64,000 nucleotides of DNA from Putridiphycobacter sp965230485 (lineage in GTDB: Bacteria > Bacteroidota > Bacteroidia > Flavobacteriales_D > Crocinitomicaceae). Below, in pieces: positions 9,623 to 17,171 of the stretch; position 1 is the stretch's first letter, and each line of letters starts with the position of its first letter. The notes below the pieces were generated by a model. That model worked only from the letters and a program-made list of their open reading frames with translations, was not told the DNA's origin and did no database searches. The stretch lies in NCBI GenBank assembly GCA_965230485.1, contig CBDDLA010000001.1:1798001-1862000 (forward strand), read 5' to 3'. The translations under genes and the position numbers were made by a program.

Positions 9623-10582
9623 ATGAACAACGGTGCACTTTGTATTTCATTAGATTTTGAAAAGTATTGGGGAATTCATGATATATCCAACATTAACCAA
9701 ACCGATATTCAGTTTGAAAAAGTGCACGAAATAGTGGACCGATTGTTGAATTTGTTTGATGAATATGCAATTCATTGTACATGGGCAGTGGTTGGTTTAT
9801 TGAATTTTAAGGACATTAATTCCTTACTCGAGTTTGATGATAATGTTGAAATCCCTTATAAAGTAAGCAGTTATTCTCCTTTTCCCATCAAAAAACATAA
9901 TCTATCAAAAATACATGCCAATCATGTTTTAGGTTTCAAGGAAATAGAACGAATTAAAAAAGAAACGGGACAGGAATTAGCAAGCCATACGTTTAGCCAT
10001 TATTATGCTATTGAAAATGGTCAAACGATCAATAATTTTAAAACTGACTTATCTTTATTTAACCATCATGTTGGTAAAGTAAAAAGTATGGTTTTTCCTA
10101 GAAACCAAGTCAACCAATCCTATTTAAATATTTGCTCAGAGTATGGCATTAGAGTTTACAGGGGTAACCAAAAACAATGGTTTTGGAAAAATAACAGATT
10201 TCAAAAGGAGCATATTTTTCAGAAGGTAATTAGATTTACTGATGCTTATATTAAACTAAGTAAAAGTGGCTATACCAGTTGGACAGATCTGGCTAAAAAT
10301 TGTACTGAAATGCTAAATCTGCCAGCTAATCGCTTTTTTAGATCTTATAATTATCACAAAGCAATTGAACGATTAAAAATCAGACGAATTAAAAATGAAA
10401 TGCTAAACGCTGCTCAAAAAAAGGGGGTTTATCATTTATGGTGGCACCCACATAACTTTTCTACGAATACAGAGGAGAATTTTAAACAACTTGAGGAACT
10501 ATTAGAGTATTATAATTACCTTAAAAAAGAGTACGATTTTGAAAGTCTAAATATGAACGAAATTTCTTGCCGTTTTGAGTAA
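9623..10582 (+). CDS. Polysaccharide deacetylase family protein
   Basis: CE4-related protein of 319 aa. ALCISLDFEKYWG near residue 5 gives the catalytic-type Asp (SLDFE in place of TFDDG). CTWAVVGLLN is the second strand, ELASHTFSHYYA at about residue 125 is the metal-binding H-x3-H motif, and VYHLWWHPHNF is the C-terminal catalytic His region. This arrangement matches the WbmS/PuuE-like deacetylases that lie in O-antigen and capsule clusters. It starts after the only sizeable gap in the operon and overlaps the following TTG start by 8 bp. Confidence 0.8.
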   Translation: MNNGALCISLDFEKYWGIHDISNINQTDIQFEKVHEIVDRLLNLFDEYAIHCTWAVVGLLNFKDINSLLEFDDNVEIPYKVSSYSPFPIKKHNLSKIHANHVLGFKEIERIKKETGQELASHTFSHYYAIENGQTINNFKTDLSLFNHHVGKVKSMVFPRNQVNQSYLNICSEYGIRVYRGNQKQWFWKNNRFQKEHIFQKVIRFTDAYIKLSKSGYTSWTDLAKNCTEMLNLPANRFFRSYNYHKAIERLKIRRIKNEMLNAAQKKGVYHLWWHPHNFSTNTEENFKQLEELLEYYNYLKKEYDFESLNMNEISCRFE

Positions 10583-11342
10583 ATTAAGAGCAGTTATAAT
10601 AGCTACGGAAGGGATAACAACTAATCTATTATTTGAGGCGCTCTCGTCTAAAATAGACGTTAAAAAAGTGTTAATTGAAAAGCCCAATTCTAAATCAAAG
10701 ATTTTAAAAAGAAGAATTAAGTCAATTGGATATAAAAAAGTAATCGGTCAAATTTTATTTTTATGTCTTGCATTGCCATTTCTTAGGTTAACCTCCAGAA
10801 GACGGATTTTAGATATTATTAAAACCTATGGATATAAAAATCAGGATATTCCTCATCATCTTATTTTTAAAATTAAATCTGTTAACGACACCAATATTGC
10901 AAAATTGATCAATTCGTTTGAACCTGATATTATTTTTATTAATGGAACGGGAATTCTATCAAAAAAGATACTTAATACCTTTATGGTTAAGCCTACAAAT
11001 ATTCATGTAGGTATAACTCCAAAATACCGGGGTATTCATGGTGGATATTGGGCTTTATTTAATAATGATAATGACCTTTTTGGTGTGACACTTCACAGTG
11101 TTGATGCAGGCATTGATACCGGAAACATTATCGCTCAAAAATCAATTATTCCTAATGAAAAAGATAATTTTTGTACCTACCCTATTCTGCAATACTGCGA
11201 AGGACTAGCGTTAGCCATTGCCAACATAAAGACATTGCAAAATACTATAAAGGTTAAACCTCTTACGACAGAAAGTCATCTATTTTATCATCCTACTTTA
11301 ATTCAATACTTAAAAAAATATTTACTTCATGGTATTAAGTAA
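10575..11342 (+). CDS. Formyltransferase-fold (PF00551-like) protein, TTG start
   Basis: Related to methionyl-tRNA and amino-sugar N-formyltransferases, which use N10-formyl-tetrahydrofolate. The central block PDIIFINGTGILSKKIL, then NIHVGITPKYRGIHGGYWALFNND and TLHSVDAGIDTGNIIAQ, contains the family's Asn, His and Asp catalytic positions (N-x-H...D). At 255 aa it lacks the long C-terminal domain of Fmt. In a polysaccharide operon the likely role is formylation of an amino sugar made available by a deacetylase, but this is inference. The start is TTG at 10575, inside the end of the previous gene. The 3' end overlaps a convergent gene by 21 bp. Confidence 0.75.
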   Translation: MSKLRAVIIATEGITTNLLFEALSSKIDVKKVLIEKPNSKSKILKRRIKSIGYKKVIGQILFLCLALPFLRLTSRRRILDIIKTYGYKNQDIPHHLIFKIKSVNDTNIAKLINSFEPDIIFINGTGILSKKILNTFMVKPTNIHVGITPKYRGIHGGYWALFNNDNDLFGVTLHSVDAGIDTGNIIAQKSIIPNEKDNFCTYPILQYCEGLALAIANIKTLQNTIKVKPLTTESHLFYHPTLIQYLKKYLLHGIK

Positions 11343-12701
11343 ATATTTTGATTGATACCTGACGTAAAAAAGGGTGAATACAAAAAGAGAAAAAATGGGA
11401 ATCTTATACCGACCCAGGGCTCCAAAATTATATGAGGTAAAACCAATAGCAAAACCAAATATCAAAATAAAAATTAGCATTCCTCTTAACAAAGATTCTT
11501 TGCTAAGACTTCTCCAAATGGTCAAAATAAAGGTTGATATTATTCGAAATAACGAACCCCTCAAATGAAGTCGCCTAGATCGCCAGGATTGTATAAAAAA
11601 AGCAAAAAAAGTACTTAAAAACAAAACAAATACGGCTAGACTTTCTAATGCTCCCAGCAAAACAACTGGATTTCTTGCCTCCCAAACGTAAGGCCTGAAA
11701 AAAGTGACATTGAGCGATTCCGGAATTTTTTTGATCACACCAGTTGGGGTATATTCAATTTCTCCCAAACTATATGATGATCCTCCCAAGTCTGTATGCC
11801 ATGAATGAAATCCTTTTACCTTCCACTCTATTTGGCTAACCCTATATTTTCCGCTTGACTCACTTAAATAGGATAAACTAAGGTAACTAACCGAAATAAA
11901 AAAAATCAGAATTATTGGCCCAGATAATATTCGAATAACGCTCGAGGTTATTCTGGATCTCATATTAAAAAAAATCGTGAGTAAAAAACCAGGTAGAATG
12001 GCAATAACAATATAAGATTTCAGCTTGAAGGTGATAAAAAATAACAGCGCAAAAATAAATACATACTTTAAACGATACTGTTTCTTTATCACCCAAAAAT
12101 AAACGATATAAATCATATAATTAACACCTAATAACGTTAAAGTATCCTTCATAATTCCGCTTCCCCAAAATACTACTGAGGGAATCATAAATGCGCAAAT
12201 AAAAGCCACATTTCTTTTTTGGGGTAAAATGTCTAAAAAAACTTTAAATAATTTCCAACTCCCAATAAATGAAATAAAGCCCATAAATAAGTTTAAAACC
12301 AGGTAGGATCTAAATGATAACAACGCCAAGGGTGATAATAATTTTACCATAAACCACTCTTCTGGTGTGTCAGAATAGGCAAGTGAACCTGCATACTCAT
12401 TCATTTCACCATCAAAATTTGTGGATGGTTCAGAAAACAATAAATCTAAATACACAGATGGATTATCAATCATGGCATTCGACAATGAAACAGCCCCTTT
12501 GAAATACTCGAATGAGTCTCCAAACTTATAATAATAAACATAAACTAATGCAAAAACTACACTACCAAAGGTTTTGATTATGAAACCAGGAAGAAAAAAG
12601 CGGTAATAATCTTTTTTTTTTGAATTCATATACAATACTAGCGCCAAAGCAAAGCAACTAAAGTATAGTAACCATATGCCCCAATCTATCCAACTAATCA
12701 T
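11322..12701 (-). CDS. Polytopic inner-membrane protein of unknown function
   Basis: A 459-residue protein with roughly ten hydrophobic segments, a periplasmic-looking loop after the second segment (DSFEYFKGAVSLSNAMIDNP) and a second large loop near residue 270 (HSWHTDLGGSSYSLGE). The motif MIPSVVFWGSGIMKDTL and the topology recall polysaccharide polymerases or flippases (Wzy/EpsG-like), but no family can be named with confidence. It overlaps rlmH upstream by 4 bp and so shares its transcript. Its 3' end runs 21 bp into the convergent formyltransferase gene. It could supply the missing polymerase of the neighbouring glycan operon. Confidence 0.7.
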   Translation of the reverse strand: MISWIDWGIWLLYFSCFALALVLYMNSKKKDYYRFFLPGFIIKTFGSVVFALVYVYYYKFGDSFEYFKGAVSLSNAMIDNPSVYLDLLFSEPSTNFDGEMNEYAGSLAYSDTPEEWFMVKLLSPLALLSFRSYLVLNLFMGFISFIGSWKLFKVFLDILPQKRNVAFICAFMIPSVVFWGSGIMKDTLTLLGVNYMIYIVYFWVIKKQYRLKYVFIFALLFFITFKLKSYIVIAILPGFLLTIFFNMRSRITSSVIRILSGPIILIFFISVSYLSLSYLSESSGKYRVSQIEWKVKGFHSWHTDLGGSSYSLGEIEYTPTGVIKKIPESLNVTFFRPYVWEARNPVVLLGALESLAVFVLFLSTFFAFFIQSWRSRRLHLRGSLFRIISTFILTIWRSLSKESLLRGMLIFILIFGFAIGFTSYNFGALGRYKIPIFSLFVFTLFYVRYQSKYLLNTMK

Positions 12702-13171
12702 TCGTGGTGATATGGTTCATTATTCAGAATTGAAAATCCCCTATATAACTGTTCGAAAAATATTACCCTTATCATTTGATGGCTAAATGTCATTTTTGAT
12801 AATGATATTTTCTCTTGTCCCCTTTGACAGACATCATGAGAGAAACCATATGCTCCTCCAATAATAAAAACTAGGTTTTTAACACTCAAATTCATTTTAT
12901 TCTGTAACCATTCAGAAAACTGAATAGACGTATTTGTCTTTCCTTTATCATCCAGTAATACAACAAAGTCACCAGGTTGAATTTTGCCTAAAATAAGCTG
13001 GCCCTCCTTGGTTTTTATCTCTGATTTATTCATTTTTTTTGCACCTTTCAAATCTGGAATTTCAATTTTCTTAACTGTCAGGTACCTTCTAAGGCGCTTG
13101 AGGTACTCATTTTCTCCTTCCAACAAAAAATCTTTATTCGTTTTTCCAATTGTAATTACTTTAATAATCAT
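12698..13171 (-). CDS. rlmH: 23S rRNA (pseudouridine-1915-N3) methyltransferase RlmH
   Basis: RlmH (SPOUT family) methylates pseudouridine 1915 in helix 69 of 23S rRNA on assembled 70S ribosomes. The 157-aa length is exactly that of the family. It opens IIKVITIGKTNKDFLLEGENEYLKRL, has LDDKGKTNTSIQFSEWL in the middle, and the SAM-binding trefoil-knot sequence FIIGGAYGFS with SLSKMTFSHQMIRVIFFEQLYRG towards the C-terminus. It is divergent from the DUF4783 gene, a neighbourhood common in Bacteroidota, and is co-transcribed with the membrane protein downstream. Confidence 0.95.
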   Translation of the reverse strand: MIIKVITIGKTNKDFLLEGENEYLKRLRRYLTVKKIEIPDLKGAKKMNKSEIKTKEGQLILGKIQPGDFVVLLDDKGKTNTSIQFSEWLQNKMNLSVKNLVFIIGGAYGFSHDVCQRGQEKISLSKMTFSHQMIRVIFFEQLYRGFSILNNEPYHHE

Positions 13172-13199
13172 TTAAATCAAATTAATGGCGCAATTTTTG

Positions 13200-13207
13200 T
13201 AAGTTTG
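13200..13207 (+). promoter_or_regulatory. Bacteroidota -7 promoter element (TAAGTTTG)
   Basis: A perfect TAnnTTTG match 30 bp before the ATG of the DUF4783 gene. It contains the in-frame TTG at 13205, which argues against that codon as the start. No clear -33 TTTG lies at the usual spacing. Confidence 0.5.
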
Positions 13208-13237
13208 AGTAAGAGTAAAATTAATGTAATTATTGGG

Positions 13238-13735
13238 ATGAAAAATTTAATTAGTTTGTTTTTTGTGTTATCATTTACCAATGTTTTCGCGCAAAATGAT
13301 TTAAAAGAAGATGTTAGGCCAATTCCTCTTTCTAAGACAGAGTATAAAATGGGACCGGAAAAAGAAATGGTATTTGTTGATACGGATTTGGAAAAATCAA
13401 TAAAAAAGGCCCCGTTAAATGTCAAATCTGATATCCTTGAAGGTTTTTCTGAGGGAAATGCCACATTAGTAGCTAGTTATTTTCCTACAAACATTGATAT
13501 AAGTATCTTGGGTAAATCTAACCTATATTCAAAATCTCAGGCGCAACAAGTGCTTAATACATTTTTTACTCAAAATAAACCAAGCGAGTTTTTAATTATT
13601 CATGAAGGGAAATCCAACGGTACAAAATATTTTATTGGCAGTTATACATCTGGAGATTCAAAATACCGAGTAACTATTAATGTTAAGTCTGACGGAAAGT
13701 TAGAAAAAATATCAAGTATTTCAATTGAGCGATAA
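13238..13735 (+). CDS. DUF4783 exported protein
   Basis: Small secreted or periplasmic protein of about 165 aa. It begins with a clear signal peptide (MKNLISLFFVLSFTNVFAQ, cleavage after Ala-Gln). The mature part contains SDILEGFSEGNATLVASYFPTNIDISILGKSNLYSKSQAQQVLNTFF, the signature of the DUF4783/NTF2-like family. The cone-shaped NTF2 fold usually binds small ligands, but no function is established. The start is set at the ATG at 13238, which follows a -7 promoter element; an upstream TTG would fall inside the promoter. The 3' end is 5 bp from the convergent lipoprotein gene. Confidence 0.85.
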   Translation: MKNLISLFFVLSFTNVFAQNDLKEDVRPIPLSKTEYKMGPEKEMVFVDTDLEKSIKKAPLNVKSDILEGFSEGNATLVASYFPTNIDISILGKSNLYSKSQAQQVLNTFFTQNKPSEFLIIHEGKSNGTKYFIGSYTSGDSKYRVTINVKSDGKLEKISSISIER

Positions 13736-13740
13736 GATCA

Positions 13741-14535
13741 TTAGTTTTCCATAGCCGGTAATAATACAGAGCCTTCATAAATCATTCTTTCAATACCACT
13801 CATTTCTCTAAAGCTATGGTAAACCCATAGTCGCTTCCCTTCATAGCTTGACGGATTAGAATATATCTCATTTATCAAGGAGTCTCCCTCAATAATATAC
13901 AGTGCGGCATTGATACTATTATCTTTATTCTCAACAATTAAATAAGTTTGAGGGTCAATAAACAAAAATTCATCAAAGTACATAGCAAATTCGTTTCTCT
14001 GTTCTATTGCTCTTAATGGTTTTCCTAAATCAATTGAGCTTATATCAAAATCGACTGATTGATATAATGTATCTGAAAACATATCGTCTTCTGTAAATTC
14101 ATGTTTTTCGAATGCTTTATATACCCCGCCATCTTTTACGTAAATCATTTTTTCTACATACACCTCTTCTGTATTATCAAAAACAGAGCCTTCCTCTTTG
14201 ATAAAAATTAATCGATTATTATCGTAAAAGTAATCTCTTCCAATAATTATTTCATTTGAAAAATGCTCCTCTCTTATTCTCAATGTCACTTGATTTTTAC
14301 CATACATTTTAGCTGTATAAGTTTCAGTTTCTCCTTTAGCATATCTTAAACTTGGAACCATTTGCAATGAGTCCGACATAGCTATAATAGCTTCAACCTT
14401 TGATTCAATAGACTCTTGGACAGAATCTACAACCTCATTTTTTACACCTTTTTCACTATGATTTGGATTACTTTCACAGGCAAAGAAAAACCCTAAAAGC
14501 AAAATCAATAACCCAATTTTATTTTCCATTATCAT
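13741..14535 (-). CDS. Predicted lipoprotein of unknown function
   Basis: A 264-residue protein whose N-terminus LLILLLGFFFACESN is a signal peptide with a lipobox ending in Cys. The acidic residues after the Cys (ESNPNHSE) are compatible with Bacteroidota surface export. The rest alternates short beta strands (TYTAKMYGKNQVTLRI, VYVEKMIYVKDGGVYKAF). No family is recognised. The start may be either ATG at 14535 or at 14529. It follows the OmpA-family gene 38 bp upstream on the same strand, so it could be the last gene of that operon. Confidence 0.65.
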   Translation of the reverse strand: MIMENKIGLLILLLGFFFACESNPNHSEKGVKNEVVDSVQESIESKVEAIIAMSDSLQMVPSLRYAKGETETYTAKMYGKNQVTLRIREEHFSNEIIIGRDYFYDNNRLIFIKEEGSVFDNTEEVYVEKMIYVKDGGVYKAFEKHEFTEDDMFSDTLYQSVDFDISSIDLGKPLRAIEQRNEFAMYFDEFLFIDPQTYLIVENKDNSINAALYIIEGDSLINEIYSNPSSYEGKRLWVYHSFREMSGIERMIYEGSVLLPAMEN

Positions 14536-14573
14536 TTTTTCATTATAAGCCGAAACTAGTAAAAAGTCACGAG

Positions 14574-17168
14574 CTATTCAAAAATAATGTCCATTTCAAC
14601 TCTTCTGTTGGCTTGTCTTCCTTCAGGTGTTTCATTATCAGCTATAGGCCTCTCCTCACCAAAATAAGCAACTATTAACCTGCTTTCAGCATCAATACCT
14701 TTTGAAGTTAAATAAAGAGACACAGCTTCTGCACGTTTTTTTGATAAAATTAAATTGTTTTGAGCCCCTCCCTGACTATCGGTATGGCCTGTTATTTTTA
14801 GCTTCCACTCTTTTTTCTTATCCAGTAGTTCCGCTAATTTGTCTAACGACTCAAAAGACGATTCCTTGATAATTGCTTTAGCAGTCTCAAACTCTAAATT
14901 TTGAAATGCTGTTTGAAGGATTTCTTTTTCTTCTTCTTCAATTTCTGGACAGCCAAAATTAGTAGCCACACCCGGCACATTTACGCAAGCATCATCCTTA
15001 TCTAATATACCATCTCCGTCAGTATCAATATACGGACAACCATCATTATCCTTAGGCCCTTTATTTAATGGACATTTATCATCTTTATCCAAAATACCAT
15101 CTTCATCAGTATCAGGCCAAGGGCAACCTTTATTTTCTGCTGGTCCTGCTTTTTGAGGGCAGTCATCTAAATAATCAAATAATCCATCTTTGTCTGAATC
15201 AGGACAACCATTATTTTCTTTTGGTCCAGCATCATCAGGACATAAATCTTCAGAATCTTTAATACCATCTGAGTCTGAATCAGGACAACCATTAAATTCC
15301 GGAAGCCCTGCCTGCTCTGGACAATCATCATTGCCATCAATTATTTTATCACCGTCAGTATCAGGACAACCATTAAATTCTGGAAGTCCCGGAACGTCCG
15401 GACAATCATCTTTTAAGTCTATTACTTTATCGTCGTCTCTATCAGGACAGCCTCTAAATTCTATTTTACCAGCTTGTTGCGGACAGCGGTCTTCAGAATC
15501 CTGAACACCGTCCTTATCAGAATCTGGACAACCTTTGAATTGCCAAACTCCAGGTGTATTAACACATAAATCTTCTTTATCTGAAACCAAATCACCGTCC
15601 GAATCACGTGGAATACGCTTCATAATAGGTATTTTAATGGCAAAATAAATGTCTAATCCGTCTACCTCAACATCTCTACCTGCGCTAAAAAATGGAGGTA
15701 TATTAGTTGTGCCAATCACAAAATAAGGACTAATTCTTGCTGAAAACCCTAACCTTGCGCCATAGGTCTGACTATAGCTAAAAGGAAGAGCTGCTGAAAA
15801 ATAAGGATGTTCGAATCTGGGTGTAAATGTGAAACTTGAATGATAGGCAGACTGACTTCCTCTGCTAAAAGAACGAAAACCAACTAAGCCATTTGCATTT
15901 AAGTAAAAGTTTTTAGCGGCTAAAAAATCAACATTTGCAACAATATGAGTAGGCGAATTCATAAAAAAAGAGGTCTCTTTATCAAGATAGGTTGCTTTCT
16001 CCGCTAGTACGAGGTCATTTATGTTAGAATTAAAACCATCCAAATCTGGCGCTTTTAAATCATTAAAATCAAAATTTGGAATATTATCTATGCTAAATGA
16101 CCGACTTTCTGTAGCACTTTGGTAACGAATACCACCAATATCATTGATGGATAGTGCTGCTCGAATTCTATATTTATTGACATCTGGCATAGCTAGGCCT
16201 TTGATCCCATTCATTTCATATAGAAAATCTTGATACTTAGGACGCCACTCATAAACAACACCTAAATCAACACCAAAACCTATTCCCTGATTGCCGCTAA
16301 AAGGGCTCCCTAAATCTACACCAATGTCCGAAAAGGAAATATTGTCTTTCCCGAAACTTGAAGTTTGAAGGTTATCGGAATATCCGTAGTTAAAATTCCC
16401 GCTAATGATGTTGGCTGTATCTGAATTTTTAATATTATATTCTAAATTATCTGTATAAATATAAGCTGCTGCAATTCCTTGCAAGTATTTAAGGTTTATA
16501 CCCGTTTTAATGAAGTGCTGGTCTTTATTGTATATGACAGATGCCAAGCCTAATGCGTATTCATTCCATGTATTAAAACTGACATCTACATTTTGATCAT
16601 TAAAATTAATATCCCATAAAAGAGGAACTTCTAATTCAGTTCTTCCAAGTAAAATGACTTGATCAGATATGTTATTAAAATTAACAAATGTACGTTGCTT
16701 AATACCTAAGCTAAAAGCAACATCATCATCTAGACTCACCATAAAACTCAGGGCAGATATTTCATGATTGTAAAAAAGGTTTCTTTTCTTTCTTTGTCCA
16801 TTTTCATATTCAAAAATATTTCCTGTCTTAAGCGTATTAAAGTAATCATCCTTCTCCCCTGCTCCAATTATTTTACCATTCAACGGATCTTCGCGGTAGG
16901 CATCAGTTGCTTCGTCTGAAAACGTAAATGTTTTGATATATCCATAGGGCATATTTCTTGGACTAAAATAGAGATGATCATTAAAAGTCATTAAGGCAGC
17001 ACTACCCACATTAATATCGATTAACAATCTGTTATCTGCCATATAGGCTGGGTTTACAGCTCCTGCATGAACACCAGCGTAATTATTTTCAGAAAACCCA
17101 GAAAAATTTTGAGTATAACTAACTCTTTGAAAAACAAGAATAAAAATTATAAAAACGAATCTTTTCAT
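14574..17168 (-). CDS. DUF5723/OmpA-family outer membrane protein with TSP3 repeats
   Basis: An 864-aa cell-envelope protein. After a signal peptide (ending SYTQ), about 500 residues form a predicted beta-barrel of the DUF5723 type (NNYAGVHAGAVNPAYMADNR near the N-terminus). Eight thrombospondin type 3-like calcium-binding repeats of about 27-29 aa follow. The end is a C-terminal OmpA domain (LKITGHTDSQGGAQNNLILSKKRAEAV; ANRRVEM) that should bind diaminopimelate in peptidoglycan. It would tether the outer membrane to the cell wall through a Ca-stiffened linker. It lies 3 bp downstream of the large beta-propeller-like gene, so the two form an operon. Confidence 0.85.
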   Translation of the reverse strand: MKRFVFIIFILVFQRVSYTQNFSGFSENNYAGVHAGAVNPAYMADNRLLIDINVGSAALMTFNDHLYFSPRNMPYGYIKTFTFSDEATDAYREDPLNGKIIGAGEKDDYFNTLKTGNIFEYENGQRKKRNLFYNHEISALSFMVSLDDDVAFSLGIKQRTFVNFNNISDQVILLGRTELEVPLLWDINFNDQNVDVSFNTWNEYALGLASVIYNKDQHFIKTGINLKYLQGIAAAYIYTDNLEYNIKNSDTANIISGNFNYGYSDNLQTSSFGKDNISFSDIGVDLGSPFSGNQGIGFGVDLGVVYEWRPKYQDFLYEMNGIKGLAMPDVNKYRIRAALSINDIGGIRYQSATESRSFSIDNIPNFDFNDLKAPDLDGFNSNINDLVLAEKATYLDKETSFFMNSPTHIVANVDFLAAKNFYLNANGLVGFRSFSRGSQSAYHSSFTFTPRFEHPYFSAALPFSYSQTYGARLGFSARISPYFVIGTTNIPPFFSAGRDVEVDGLDIYFAIKIPIMKRIPRDSDGDLVSDKEDLCVNTPGVWQFKGCPDSDKDGVQDSEDRCPQQAGKIEFRGCPDRDDDKVIDLKDDCPDVPGLPEFNGCPDTDGDKIIDGNDDCPEQAGLPEFNGCPDSDSDGIKDSEDLCPDDAGPKENNGCPDSDKDGLFDYLDDCPQKAGPAENKGCPWPDTDEDGILDKDDKCPLNKGPKDNDGCPYIDTDGDGILDKDDACVNVPGVATNFGCPEIEEEEKEILQTAFQNLEFETAKAIIKESSFESLDKLAELLDKKKEWKLKITGHTDSQGGAQNNLILSKKRAEAVSLYLTSKGIDAESRLIVAYFGEERPIADNETPEGRQANRRVEMDIIFE
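14946..15605 (-). repeat. Eight thrombospondin type 3-like coding repeats
   Basis: In-frame tandem repeats inside the OmpA-family gene. The unit is DxDxDGxxDxxDxCPxxxGxxxxxGCP, about 27-29 residues, eight copies over 660 bp. The DxDxDG loops are typical calcium ligands and each unit has a Cys pair. The nucleotide sequence of the copies has diverged, so this is an old protein repeat rather than a recent DNA expansion. Confidence 0.85.
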
Positions 17169-17171
17169 AGT

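Noticed and set aside
15068..15504. Plus-strand ORFs (64 and 104 aa) rich in Ser/Gly repeats
   Set aside because: They are antisense shadows of the TSP3 repeats; the repetitiveness comes from the real minus-strand gene.
14946..15605. Regular repeats that could be read as a CRISPR array or satellite
   Set aside because: They are in frame with the OmpA-family gene, the period is 81-87 bp with coding constraint (DxDxDG and Cys pairs), and the copies differ at the DNA level with no constant repeat/spacer pattern.
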